Positions 16,711 to 25,936 of a stretch of 60,659 nucleotides of DNA are shown here, piece after piece. The translations under genes and the position numbers were made by a program. The notes beneath the pieces were generated by a model. That model saw only the letters and a program-made list of their open reading frames with translations. It made no database searches and was not told the origin of the DNA. Origin of the DNA: an uncultured Acetatifactor sp. GTDB taxonomy: Bacteria; Bacillota; Clostridia; Lachnospirales; Lachnospiraceae. Numbering within the stretch: position 1 is the stretch's first letter; each line of letters starts with the position of its first letter. The stretch covers positions 1 through 60,659 of the forward strand of contig CANPYT010000010.1 of assembly GCA_947588705.1 (NCBI GenBank). The letters are read 5' to 3'.

Positions 16711-19700
16711 TTATTTCAACTGAAACAGATTCCCGTTTAAAAAGTCTTTCCTGTAATATTCTTCCAGCAGGCTGTCCATAGTGTCGGCATCCTGCAGTGT
16801 CCTGCTGATCACAATGTCATTGACCAGCTGATATCTGCTGTCGCCGCCCTGCCCGACGTGATCGCTTTTCTGCAGGGTGCCGCTCTCCGTCAGCCGGGAT
16901 TCCCCGTTTTCCTCCTCCGTGATGTAATACTGCAGGCTCTCGCCAAAGAACAGGATAAACTCCCTGAAGCACACACCCCCGTACACCTCCCGCATATACT
17001 CCGAAGTATACTCCTCGGAGCCGCCGTCGTCATGGGAGATCACATAGTGGATGCAGGCCCTGCTCCCGGGGGCGCTGCGGTATTCGATGATCGTCTTGTC
17101 CGCCAGCTCCTGCTGGGCCCAGCGGAACATCTGGAACTTCCGGAAAAATTCCAGATGGATCCCTTCCGCCATCATCTCCCTCAAAAGCTCCTCCGCCAGG
17201 GAGGTCGTTTCTCCCTGCAGCTGATCCGCGTTTTCGGAATAATATTTCAAAAGCGCCAGCCGGCACACGCGCTGCACCGGTTCCTCCCGCCGGTACATAT
17301 TTTTGATCTCCCGGAATACATCGTCCTCCGTCACGCGCTCCCGCACAAAATAGTCAAAGGCGCACTGGGCGAGGAAAGCCTCTTCCACCTCCGGCTTGGC
17401 CCCCTGGGATACATAATAATGGAAGATCTCCATCTTTTCCCCCACAAAGGCGCCGGAATACAGCATCTGCACCAATATCGTCTCGCTGAGCCGATAGCAG
17501 TCCACCCCGAACGATCTGGCGGCCTTCCAGATATCCCGCATGTTCCTCGTCATCCCCCGATAGTACATGGAGAGGTACTGTAAGACCGTGCCGTCATACT
17601 TTTCCCTTCCGAACGCATAGACGGCAGCCGCCGTCAGCATCGGATCCTCCACCATGTTATCCTTTTCCATCAGGGGGCTGATGATACGCACAAGCACCTT
17701 GGGATCCACAAAATAAGGGCCGTATTCCTCCAGCCAGGTCCGCGCCAGCTCATATTGCCCCCGAAGCGCCATATACCCGACGACATCCGCCCGCTCTTCC
17801 GCCGACAGCTCCTGCGCCGGGATCCGCGCCAGGTATTCATCCAGGGAGCGCATATCATCCGCGGCGTAATAGTACCGCAGGATGCGCAGGTACAGCTCCC
17901 GCCGCAGGGACGGCACGGCACAGCCGGACTCCAGCACCCGAAGCGCCCGGTGGATCTCCTCCCTTAGCTTCTCCCCTGTGGGCTCTCCCTCTTCCCGCCC
18001 GCTCCCGCAGAGGTACAGGTCCAGCTCCGGGCTCTGCTGCAGATACGGGATCAACGTGCGCAGGTACTTTCCCGGGATCATCAGCTTTTCCAGGGTGTAT
18101 TCCACAGTCTTTATAAACCTGTTTTTCCAGGCGTCCTCAAACACGATGGTATATTCGGTCCCGTACAGGGCCACCCAGGTCTGCCCGTTCACAAGCGCAT
18201 ACTCCGCCGGGTACAGGCTGCCCGGGTGATACACATAGACTTTTTTAAGCCGTTCGTCCTCCACCCGGATCAGATGGGCAAAGAGCAGCCTGGACAGGGG
18301 CCCGCAGGTATCCTCCCCGATCATGCCGGGCTGCAGCAGGCTGTTGTACAGGTTTGCCAGCGGCCGGTTGATATGCTCCTTTCGGATCTGGTCCAGCACA
18401 AACTGCTCCATCCTGGGGCGGTATACCTCATAAACATCGCCCAGCTTCTCCGACCGCCTCAGGATATAGTCATAGAGATAGGCGCTGTGTTCATAGTCCA
18501 AGTCGTTCTGGTAGGAAAAATACAGCAGCACAGTCTTTGGTATCTCCTGGCTCACATTCAGGTCCAGAGACATCATATAATATTCATACAGGTTCGTGAT
18601 CCGCAGCTTTGCGTCCACCCCGGCCTTATACCACTCGAAATACGGGGTGCCGGCCATGCCCCCCTTGATCAAAAGCGTACAGATCTCCTGCAAGACACGC
18701 ACATCGCCGCCCTTCCTGTAGAGCTTTACGAGGATACGGTACAGTATGGCGGAAAAATCCCGCACCTTTCCCGTCAGGTACAGCAGCTGCTCCACCACCT
18801 CCGGCTTCAGCAGCTCCTGCCCCGCCCCGTACCAGAGCACCTGCAGTTCAAAGGCCCCGAGCTTTCTCAGAAGAGCGGGATTGTTGTTGAACATGGCCAC
18901 CGCCTCTAAGTACAGGATCGGGCTGTTGCACCCGTTTCCATACTGTTTCTCCAGGAAGATCCACTTCCCCGTCACCGACTTATGGTACTCCTGCGAAAGG
19001 TACAGCAAAAGCCATGCCACACGCCAGTCAGAATCATCCCTGCGGTAAATATGCTCCACTTCCTCCGTCACCCGGCTCACATATTTATCCTCCTGGTGGA
19101 TCAGCGTGGTCAGGTACAGATAGTAAGCCGTGAGGGCGCCTTCCTCTCCGGCCTTTTCCAAAAGCCCGGCCGCATGGTCCAGGATCCATCCCGCCTCGTT
19201 ATACCTCTCCTCGGTGATCAGCATCTGCGCCTGGAACAGCCTCGCCGCTATGTCGTTCTCATCCCGCGCCACCATCCGGTCCACCAGCTCCCTGGACTCC
19301 TTCAGCCAGGCCGCCGTGCTTATCTTCTTCATGCGGAAAGCGAGATAAAGCTCCGTCAGCCTCGCCGTGGCTTTCTTTTGGTTCAGCTCCTGCCGCCCGG
19401 CCTCCCCCCGGCCCCTGCCCTGTACCGTCACGGGGATCGTCAGCGTCACATAGCAGTTGAACAGACAGATCTCGCCGTACCTCCTGCCCTTCCCGCACAG
19501 TGCCCGGTCTATAAACACAGGCAGCCTGCAGCGGTTCCCCAGAAAATCGTCGTCCGTCAGCACCTCTTTCTCCGTAAAGAGGAAGCCTCCCCTGCATTCT
19601 ATGTAAAGCTGTGTAAATCCCCAGCCGTTGCGGATGATAGTGAGCTCCCGCTCCACCACGCCGTCCGCTCCCGGCTCGGCATCCAGCCTGACCTCCAGGC

Positions 19701-20295
19701 CGCTTTCCTCCGTCAGGAAATCCACCTTCTGCTTTTTGTTGATCTGCACCAGAAATTCTTCCACGCTCTGTTCCATTCCCTCGTAGACAGAAAGTGTCCG
19801 GTACGAGTCCATGTACTGAACGTCCCTGCCGGAAAAAATACTGGAAAATTCCGGCTTGTAGTATAGGTTTACCGCTTCCTGCCAGTTCGTCTTTGCCAGA
19901 TTTGCAAAGTGGAACAGATTCCTGATGGCGCCGACCGAAGAGTCTATGACCCTGTGCTCTATGCTGGCCACAAAGGGGATGTAGTATTCCCCCCGGTTAC
20001 TGACGATATAGAAATTCCCCTTTACTACATCGCCCTCCTCCAGCGTCTCGCCGTGGAACCGGAATAAGATCTCTTCACTGCTTCCGGAAAACTCCTCTGT
20101 CAGGCACTCCATTCTCAGATCCGAGGATACGGCCATCCCTTCCGCATAAGATCCCCTGTCCGAATCAATGCGGAAAGAACCCTCGTACTGTTCCCCTTTT
20201 CCCAGCGTGATCTCTATTTTAGAGCAGGAAAAATGAAGAGAACCGCTTTCATAGTCAAAGTTTCCCTCAAGAATCCGATCAATGTTTTTCTGCAT
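16711..20295 (-). CDS. DUF5717-family giant protein (1194 residues)
   Basis: A very large cytoplasmic protein of the uncharacterised DUF5717 family. Residues 1 to about 250 look beta-rich, like Ig/MSP-type sandwich domains (GEQYEGSFRIDSDRG; DVVKGNFYIVSNRGEYYIPF). Residues about 280-900 are mostly helical, with repeated units typical of TPR-like solenoids (ARLFQAQMLITEERYNEAGWIL; YLARIPAQELSAEERADVVGYMALRGQYELARTWL). The C-terminal part returns to beta-rich sequence. There is no signal peptide or membrane helix. I use the ATG at 20295 because GGTGAG precedes it; a GTG two codons earlier is possible. It is the first gene of the operon from the promoter at 20386-20414 and is probably a scaffold; that is inference. 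Confidence 0.85.
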   Translation of the reverse strand: MQKNIDRILEGNFDYESGSLHFSCSKIEITLGKGEQYEGSFRIDSDRGSYAEGMAVSSDLRMECLTEEFSGSSEEILFRFHGETLEEGDVVKGNFYIVSNRGEYYIPFVASIEHRVIDSSVGAIRNLFHFANLAKTNWQEAVNLYYKPEFSSIFSGRDVQYMDSYRTLSVYEGMEQSVEEFLVQINKKQKVDFLTEESGLEVRLDAEPGADGVVERELTIIRNGWGFTQLYIECRGGFLFTEKEVLTDDDFLGNRCRLPVFIDRALCGKGRRYGEICLFNCYVTLTIPVTVQGRGRGEAGRQELNQKKATARLTELYLAFRMKKISTAAWLKESRELVDRMVARDENDIAARLFQAQMLITEERYNEAGWILDHAAGLLEKAGEEGALTAYYLYLTTLIHQEDKYVSRVTEEVEHIYRRDDSDWRVAWLLLYLSQEYHKSVTGKWIFLEKQYGNGCNSPILYLEAVAMFNNNPALLRKLGAFELQVLWYGAGQELLKPEVVEQLLYLTGKVRDFSAILYRILVKLYRKGGDVRVLQEICTLLIKGGMAGTPYFEWYKAGVDAKLRITNLYEYYMMSLDLNVSQEIPKTVLLYFSYQNDLDYEHSAYLYDYILRRSEKLGDVYEVYRPRMEQFVLDQIRKEHINRPLANLYNSLLQPGMIGEDTCGPLSRLLFAHLIRVEDERLKKVYVYHPGSLYPAEYALVNGQTWVALYGTEYTIVFEDAWKNRFIKTVEYTLEKLMIPGKYLRTLIPYLQQSPELDLYLCGSGREEGEPTGEKLREEIHRALRVLESGCAVPSLRRELYLRILRYYYAADDMRSLDEYLARIPAQELSAEERADVVGYMALRGQYELARTWLEEYGPYFVDPKVLVRIISPLMEKDNMVEDPMLTAAAVYAFGREKYDGTVLQYLSMYYRGMTRNMRDIWKAARSFGVDCYRLSETILVQMLYSGAFVGEKMEIFHYYVSQGAKPEVEEAFLAQCAFDYFVRERVTEDDVFREIKNMYRREEPVQRVCRLALLKYYSENADQLQGETTSLAEELLREMMAEGIHLEFFRKFQMFRWAQQELADKTIIEYRSAPGSRACIHYVISHDDGGSEEYTSEYMREVYGGVCFREFILFFGESLQYYITEEENGESRLTESGTLQKSDHVGQGGDSRYQLVNDIVISRTLQDADTMDSLLEEYYRKDFLNGNLFQLK

Positions 20296-20385
20296 CCGCA
20301 CTCACCCGCTTTTGCTCAAAATCCCTTTCACGCAGCCCTGCCTGCCGTCCCCCGCCGCACTGTCAGCTCTGCACCGATATTTCTT

Positions 20386-20414
20386 ATTATATCAAACTCT
20401 GGAATACAGGGCAA
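20386..20414 (-). promoter_or_regulatory. Promoter of the DUF5717-DUF5716 operon
   Basis: Minus-strand TTGCCC (20414-20409), a 17-base spacer, and TATAAT (20391-20386), about 90 bases before the DUF5717 start. The dispersed repeat begins 8 bases upstream of the -35 box. Confidence 0.7.
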
Positions 20415-20421
20415 TTTATTT

Positions 20422-20599
20422 CTCACGGAATTTACGTACCAGTTCAGCCAGCCGCCGGACATGATGGAAAATCGTGCTTGCACGGATTTTCCATCATATC
20501 TGGCGGCTGAGGGAGCGCCTTTTTATGAGCAAAGATAGGCGCACAGCGCCGGAGAGCGCGTATGCGCGGCTTTGCGAATGGCGCGGGCGGAACTGGTAC
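20422..20599 (+). repeat. Dispersed structured repeat, copy 1 (complete)
   Basis: The core runs 20436-20599. Terminal inverted repeats GTACCAGTTCAGCC and GGCGGAACTGGTAC match at 13 of 14 positions. Inside is an imperfect 61-bp hairpin (20449-20509, ends CAGCCGCC and GGCGGCTG). A GC-rich part follows with small hairpins (GGCGCACAGCGCC; GCGCGTATGCGC). Similarity to copy 3 extends upstream to 20422. The region 20302-20864 has no gene: it holds the promoter, two repeats and a hairpin. Confidence 0.85.
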
Positions 20600-20606
20600 A
20601 TTACAT

Positions 20607-20765
20607 CCAGTTCCGCCGGTTGACGTGTTCAGAGGAAAATCGTGCTTGCACGGATTTTCCATCATATCTGGCGGCTGAGGGAGCGCCTTTTTATGAGCAA
20701 AGGCAGGCGCTCAGCGCCGGAAAGCGCGTATGCGCGACTTTGCGAATGGCGCGGGCGGAACCGGC
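20607..20765 (+). repeat. Dispersed structured repeat, copy 2
   Basis: It starts 7 bases after copy 1 and has ends CCAGTTCCGCC and GGCGGAACCGG. The right two-thirds nearly match copy 1. The left hairpin arm (GGTTGACGTGTTCAGA) differs and no longer pairs with the right arm, so this copy looks recombinant or decaying. Confidence 0.8.
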
Positions 20766-20781
20766 CTCCATTACAGGCCGA

Positions 20782-20824
20782 AAGAGCCGGCTTTCCCTTT
20801 TCTTTGCGGGAAAATCCGGCTCTT
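20782..20824 (-). terminator. Probable terminator hairpin after the GH2 gene
   Basis: AAGAGCCGG (20782-20790) pairs with CCGGCTCTT (20816-20824), with an inner TTTCCC/GGGAAA stem. The T-run on the minus strand is short (TTTC), so termination may be weak. Confidence 0.5.
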
Positions 20825-20864
20825 ACCAACTTATTATTGACTTTTAGTAGTTTTGGTGATTCCT

Positions 20865-23234
20865 TCACTCGCTGCAGATATCTAAGACTATTTCCTTTTG
20901 GCCTAACCCTTCCGCCGAAAATGTAAGTTTTACCCTTCCCACATCCACAGCCTTTATGACCGCCAGCATCGCTCCCGCAAGCATTTTCCGCCGCGGGGAA
21001 GAATAAAGGCTCAGGTCAGCCAGATCCCCCGCGTCCATCCCCACCAGACGGGCAGGTCCTTCTATGCTGCAGGACACCATCGGCCCCGCGTCCGGCACCT
21101 GACGTCCGTCCTCATCTACACAATATAATTCGATCGGACACAATTGCCCTCTGTATAGCAGGGTTCTTTCCGCTCTTATCTCTAAGGCTGCCGCTTCCTT
21201 CGTTGTAACGACCTCTTCCACGGCAACCAACTTCTGATCCTTAAACCCTTCCGCGCGAAGAGTTCCCGGCTCATACGGCACATCCCAGCTTAAATGCAGG
21301 TCATTGGTCGTAGCATGGATCCCTACCGGGTCATTCCATGCCTGCCATGCTCCCTTTCTGGGACACTCGTATCCTTTTACACCGATTTCTTTCCCGTTGA
21401 GGAATAATTTCACCTCATCACAATTGGTGTAGCAGACAACCTGCTTAAATGTGCCTTCCTCTCCCTTCCAGTTCCAGTGGGGCAGCAAATGCAGCGTGAT
21501 ATCTTTCTCATTCCAAATGGAACGAAAATAATAGTAAGAATCCTTTTTGAATCCTGCCGTATCCAATACCCCGCAGGAGGCGCCCCGATAAGGCCATCGG
21601 GTCTCTCCGAGATAATCGATCCCCGTCCACAAATAATCCCCCGCCACAAAATCATGGCTTGCCGTATAGCGCCACAGAGCTTCATGATGCAGGGACGCCT
21701 TGGCATAAGGGCCGGAATAATCTCCGCGTTTTCCCCCGACGGAAGGGTTTTCCGACCCGATCATCCTGCGCGTCGGAAACATTACGCGATCTTCTTCATA
21801 GAAATTCTCCGCCCTCTTTCCCCATCTCCCTACATAATTGTACCCCACCACATCCAAGGCATTTTCAAACTCCCGCAAAGTCCTGTTTGTCTCCGGCGCG
21901 GCAATATTGTCACAGGCGCAGGTCACCATCCGGGAAGAATCTTCTTCATGGCAGATATCCTGCAGGTATCGCAGGATCTTTACCCCATCCAGGGATGACT
22001 GTTCCGGTATCTCGTTTCCGATGCTCCATAAGATGACGCTCGGATGGTTGTAATCTCTCCGCAGCATGGCCGTCAGCTCTTCTTTTGCGTATCTGTCGAA
22101 ATACTGGCTGGAACCGTAGGCAAAATTCTGAGAATAATAGTTATTTATTTTGTGTTTAGTCAGTCTCCATTCATCAAATATCTCATCCATCACAAGAAAT
22201 CCCAGTTCATCACAAAGATCTAAAAAAACCGGATCCGGCGGATTGTGTGCACATCTCAGCCCATTACATCCCATCTCCTTTAATGCCCGCAGACGTCTTT
22301 CCCAGATTTCCCTGTAACCTACAGCCCCTGTCAGTCCGCAGTCATGATGCAGGCACATTCCTTTGATCTTTACGCTCTGCCCATTGAGCAGGAAGCCCCT
22401 GTCACAGTCAAAAACCGCTGTCCTGATCCCCACGCGGCATTCCGTCCGGTCTGTTTCCTTTCCGCCCTGGCTGACCGTTGTGACCAGAGTATACAAATAG
22501 GGATCCTGATCCGTCCATAAATGCGGCCTTTCCACCAAAGGACGCACCATACAGTCCTGATCCCTGCCCGGATCCAGATATAACGCCGTTCCGGAAACAC
22601 AGGCTTCATTTCCCTCCTGATCATATAACACATGTGTCACGTCAACACAGGCCGGTTCATCTCCCTGATTTCTCACCAGAGTGCGGATCTGCAGGGATGC
22701 CTCCTGCTGTTGACGATATATCCCGTTGGTATCGCACCTGACGCCCCACACGCCTACATGTACCTTGTAAGTCCGTACCAGGCGCACATTTCTTGTAATG
22801 CCTGAACCGCTGTACCAGCGGCAGTTGGGCTGCCGGCTGTTATCTACCCGGACTGCCACAACATTCTGTCCAGGCCGTACCTTGCCGGATAATTCCACTT
22901 CAAAGGAGCCAAACCCATATCCATGCCATCCGGCTTTCTGGCCGTTTATGAACACAGAGACATCCATATAGGCCCCTTCAAAATAAAGAAATATCCTTTC
23001 ATCCGCTTCCACTTCCTGCAGGACAAAACGCTTCCGGTACCACCCGGTTCCGGCTGTGGCAAATCCCCCTCCGCCGCCGGTAGGGGCTTTCTGATCCGGT
23101 TCCCATTCCGTACTCCAATCATGGGGCAGATCCAAAGTTTTCCAGTCCTCATCCCCCCAATCCTCCGCCGCATAATTTTCGCTGTCCCCCCGGAAAAATT
23201 TCCACGCCTCGTTAAAATTTATTTCTTTTCTCAT
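20865..23234 (-). CDS. GH2 glycoside hydrolase (beta-galactosidase-like)
   Basis: A 789-residue intracellular glycosidase of family GH2. An N-terminal sugar-binding jelly roll runs to about 150 (GTGWYRKRF; DNSRQPNCRWYSGSGITRNV). An Ig-like domain and a TIM barrel from about 275 follow (KIKGMCLHHDCG; RCAHNPPDPVFLDLCDELG). The acid/base is Glu408 in SIGNEIPEQ, and Glu495 in MIGSENPS is the likely nucleophile. The C-terminal 180 residues include DUF4982-like and Ig-like modules. No signal peptide is present. The start at 23234 has AAGGAG 5 bases upstream; the longer frame is spurious. It is the last gene of an uptake operon, so it probably cleaves the imported beta-linked oligosaccharide. The exact sugar cannot be read from sequence. 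Confidence 0.9.
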   Translation of the reverse strand: MRKEINFNEAWKFFRGDSENYAAEDWGDEDWKTLDLPHDWSTEWEPDQKAPTGGGGGFATAGTGWYRKRFVLQEVEADERIFLYFEGAYMDVSVFINGQKAGWHGYGFGSFEVELSGKVRPGQNVVAVRVDNSRQPNCRWYSGSGITRNVRLVRTYKVHVGVWGVRCDTNGIYRQQQEASLQIRTLVRNQGDEPACVDVTHVLYDQEGNEACVSGTALYLDPGRDQDCMVRPLVERPHLWTDQDPYLYTLVTTVSQGGKETDRTECRVGIRTAVFDCDRGFLLNGQSVKIKGMCLHHDCGLTGAVGYREIWERRLRALKEMGCNGLRCAHNPPDPVFLDLCDELGFLVMDEIFDEWRLTKHKINNYYSQNFAYGSSQYFDRYAKEELTAMLRRDYNHPSVILWSIGNEIPEQSSLDGVKILRYLQDICHEEDSSRMVTCACDNIAAPETNRTLREFENALDVVGYNYVGRWGKRAENFYEEDRVMFPTRRMIGSENPSVGGKRGDYSGPYAKASLHHEALWRYTASHDFVAGDYLWTGIDYLGETRWPYRGASCGVLDTAGFKKDSYYYFRSIWNEKDITLHLLPHWNWKGEEGTFKQVVCYTNCDEVKLFLNGKEIGVKGYECPRKGAWQAWNDPVGIHATTNDLHLSWDVPYEPGTLRAEGFKDQKLVAVEEVVTTKEAAALEIRAERTLLYRGQLCPIELYCVDEDGRQVPDAGPMVSCSIEGPARLVGMDAGDLADLSLYSSPRRKMLAGAMLAVIKAVDVGRVKLTFSAEGLGQKEIVLDICSE

Positions 23235-23260
23235 AAGATCTCCTTTTTGATAGAATGATG

Positions 23261-23290
23261 TGAGGCAGCTGCCAACAGTCAGCTGCCTCA
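23261..23290 (-). promoter_or_regulatory. Intercistronic hairpin between binding-protein and GH2 genes
   Basis: TGAGGCAGCTG at 23261-23271 and CAGCTGCCTCA at 23280-23290 form a perfect 11-bp stem with an 8-base loop. No T-run follows. Such hairpins often stabilise the 3' end of a binding-protein message and lower downstream expression; that role is inferred. Confidence 0.6.
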
Positions 23291-23328
23291 TCCAACCCTG
23301 CTATTCTGTCTCCCAAACACTCCGGTCC

Positions 23329-24963
23329 TTACTGCCTGGCCGCGCAGAATGCCTCATACTGCGCCTTACACTCTTCCATGATCCTGTCGATCCCGGCATC
23401 TTTCAGACGCTGTACCATCTCCTGATATTTTGCCTCTGTGTCATCCCCAAACAGGCCAAGGTTGAAACTCTGGTCATACTCTCCCACAATTCCGTCGATG
23501 ACCGCCAGCTCCGCTTCCACATTGGTCTTATCAAACGTAAAAGTAGACGCCAAAGGAGCATATTCTTTTGAGGAACAAATATCATCAAATTTATTCATCC
23601 TCGGATCTTCATTATACAGGATAGGGCTGTCTTTTCCTGTGATGCCCCATGCCCAGACGCCCCAGTTATAATTTGCCGCGTCCGGCCCGTCCTGCCTGTA
23701 ACCGTCTTCCGTCAGCGTATAATGAACCCCCTCTATACCGCCTACAACAAGGTTGTTTACTTCCGGAAATCCCTTCAGGCAATCCAGCACAAGCGCCGCC
23801 CTTTCCGGCAGCTTGCTTTTTGCAGTAATAGCCACCGTATCGTCAGCATAGCTGCCCCTCATAGCCTTCGCTTCCGGCGTTACATCAAATACGCCATAGG
23901 TACCGATGCCAGCCGCCTCCATATCATGTCCCGCCGTGGGGGCAGACGCATTCCAGATCAGGCTCGCGGTTTTTCCGCTCTTAAAATTATCTACCGCATC
24001 TGTGGTATCATTGAGCCTGTCCGGAGACCAGACACCGGCTTTGGCCATTTCAGCCATCTCCAGGTAAAAATCTAATGTGTCATCACAAATATATTTATAA
24101 AACACATCCGTATCCCAATCAGGAAGTTCTTCGCTGCCATGAGTATAATACATAAATGCAAACCCGCTGGCAAGCGGTTCTGCCTGTACCTTCTGCCACC
24201 AGAGATGGTCTCCAAATTCCGCCGTGCCCCTCTGTCCATTGGCATAGATCCCGTTTTCTCTCTCATTCTGCGCCAGCGTGATCAACGCCTGCTTCATCGA
24301 ATCCCAGCTATTGATCTCCGTTATATCGTACTTCTCCAGCAGGTCCGTTCGCGCTACAAAAACATTATAGCCGTTAAAAGACGCATTGTTTTTAGGCACA
24401 GTATAAATCTTTCCTCCCACGGCCACCTGATCCCAGCTTATTTCAGCCTGCTGCGGGTAACTATAAGGAAGATACTGCTCCAAAAATTCTTTCGACAGCT
24501 CCTTAAATCCGCCGTTTGCAACCTCTGACGTATAATTACACCAGGAAGAGGTATACATCAGATCCACCTGATCCCCCTCGGGAGTCAGCAACAGAGAATA
24601 TTTATCTCCCATCTCCCCCCAGCTTAAGAACTTCACATCCAGGGTCGTATTCAGCCATGGCTCAAGGTACTGCTCATTGACAACCTGCATCACCTTATCC
24701 ATGTCAACGGGCTTTTCACCGATGGCATACATCACCACTGTCTCATGCTGGGATAGGTCATACCCCTTTCCCGCGTAAGGGCTGTCCTCCGCAATTCCGG
24801 CGTCTCCGCTTCCCTGTGACTGAGACGTTTCCGCGCCGCCGGAACCGCTTCCCGAACTGCCGCCCTGTCCGCTGCCGTCATCCCCGCCGCAGGCAGCCAT
24901 TCCGGCCACCATCGCCAGTGACAGGCCGAGAACCCCTAATCTGGACAAAATCTTTTTCTTCAT
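23329..24963 (-). CDS. Extracellular sugar-binding lipoprotein
   Basis: A 544-residue solute-binding protein of an ABC importer. The signal peptide ends in a lipobox (VAGMAAC, Cys25), followed by a Gly/Ser-rich linker. The mature part has the type-2 binding-protein layout of the large oligosaccharide group found with LplB/LplC-like permeases (YPQQAEISWDQVAVGGKIYTVPKN; GVFDVTPEAKAMRGSYADDTVAIT). It follows the two permease genes by 37 bases and precedes the GH2 gene. No ATPase gene is in the cluster, so a shared MsmX-type ATPase encoded elsewhere is expected. Confidence 0.92.
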   Translation of the reverse strand: MKKKILSRLGVLGLSLAMVAGMAACGGDDGSGQGGSSGSGSGGAETSQSQGSGDAGIAEDSPYAGKGYDLSQHETVVMYAIGEKPVDMDKVMQVVNEQYLEPWLNTTLDVKFLSWGEMGDKYSLLLTPEGDQVDLMYTSSWCNYTSEVANGGFKELSKEFLEQYLPYSYPQQAEISWDQVAVGGKIYTVPKNNASFNGYNVFVARTDLLEKYDITEINSWDSMKQALITLAQNERENGIYANGQRGTAEFGDHLWWQKVQAEPLASGFAFMYYTHGSEELPDWDTDVFYKYICDDTLDFYLEMAEMAKAGVWSPDRLNDTTDAVDNFKSGKTASLIWNASAPTAGHDMEAAGIGTYGVFDVTPEAKAMRGSYADDTVAITAKSKLPERAALVLDCLKGFPEVNNLVVGGIEGVHYTLTEDGYRQDGPDAANYNWGVWAWGITGKDSPILYNEDPRMNKFDDICSSKEYAPLASTFTFDKTNVEAELAVIDGIVGEYDQSFNLGLFGDDTEAKYQEMVQRLKDAGIDRIMEECKAQYEAFCAARQ

Positions 24964-24999
24964 CTTTTTCCTCCTTTTTCTATGCTTAACCTTTTTGGG

Positions 25000-25920
25000 T
25001 TAACCTTTCACAGAGCCAATCGTCATCCCTTTTACAAAATACTTCTGCAGGAACGGATACAACAAAATGATAGGGCCGATCGCTACCACTGTCATCGCCA
25101 GCTTCATACTTTCCGATGGAACCGACGCCACAGATCTTCCCTGTTCATAAGCGATCTTCGTAATAAACTCCGCACTCTTCAGCAGATTCTGAAGCGTATA
25201 CTGCAGATTATACTTTTTATCATCACTGATAAAGAGCATACAGTTATACCAGTCATTCCAGTAACCAAGGGCGGTAAACAGCGATAACGTCGCGATCATA
25301 GGCTTTGAGAGCGGCATCATGATCCGAAAATAAATCAACATGTCTCCCGCGCCGTCCATCTTGGCCGATTCCACCAGCTCATATGGTATCCCTTTCATGA
25401 AATTCTTTGCTATTATCATGTTCCATACGGAAAAGACTCCGGGTATGATCAGCGCATAAATATGGTTTTTAAAATGCAGGTACTGGGTGCAGAGCAGGTA
25501 ATAAGGCACCAGCCCGCCGCTGAACAGGGTCGTAAAGAAAAAGTAAAAGGAAAAACCATTCTTCCAGGGGAAATCCGGCCTGGAAAGCACATACCCCGTC
25601 ATAGTCACCAGAAGGATCGCCAGCACAGTTCCCACTACTGTCACAAAAGTTGTCACCCCATATGCGGACAGGATCTTTTCAGGCGATCGAAATATCGTGG
25701 CATAACCTTCCAGGGAAAAATTCGCCGGACTTAGCCAGAAACTATATCCTTTCGTCAAGATCCATTTCTCGTCCGTAAACGATCCGGTCAGCACAAGATA
25801 AAACGGTATCGCACAGGCCAAAGCAAAGAGAAATACCAACGTATATCCGATGCCGTTAAAAATCTTCGTGTCCCAGGAACTTTTTATTTTCGTACCTTTT
25901 AACTTGATCTCCTTTTCCAT
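25000..25920 (-). CDS. Sugar ABC permease, LplC/MalG type
   Basis: A 306-residue inner-membrane permease with about six helices. The first is GYTLVFLFALACAIPFYLVL. The EAA loop that docks the ATPase is ELVESAKMDGAGDMLIYFRIMMPLSKP. The C-terminus KYFVKGMTIGSVKG matches the conserved ending of this family. The start at 25920 has AAAGGAG 7 bases upstream. It lies 17 bases after the partner permease gene and forms a heterodimer with it. Confidence 0.92.
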   Translation of the reverse strand: MEKEIKLKGTKIKSSWDTKIFNGIGYTLVFLFALACAIPFYLVLTGSFTDEKWILTKGYSFWLSPANFSLEGYATIFRSPEKILSAYGVTTFVTVVGTVLAILLVTMTGYVLSRPDFPWKNGFSFYFFFTTLFSGGLVPYYLLCTQYLHFKNHIYALIIPGVFSVWNMIIAKNFMKGIPYELVESAKMDGAGDMLIYFRIMMPLSKPMIATLSLFTALGYWNDWYNCMLFISDDKKYNLQYTLQNLLKSAEFITKIAYEQGRSVASVPSESMKLAMTVVAIGPIILLYPFLQKYFVKGMTIGSVKG

Positions 25921-25936
25921 GGCATAGCTCCTTTCC

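Noticed and set aside
20444..20868. Small ORFs in the dispersed repeats (for example those starting MSKGRRSAPESAYARL, or AFAKPRIRALRR on the other strand)
   Set aside because: They recur only because the repeat recurs, run in both strands, and the conserved signal is base-pairing rather than codons.
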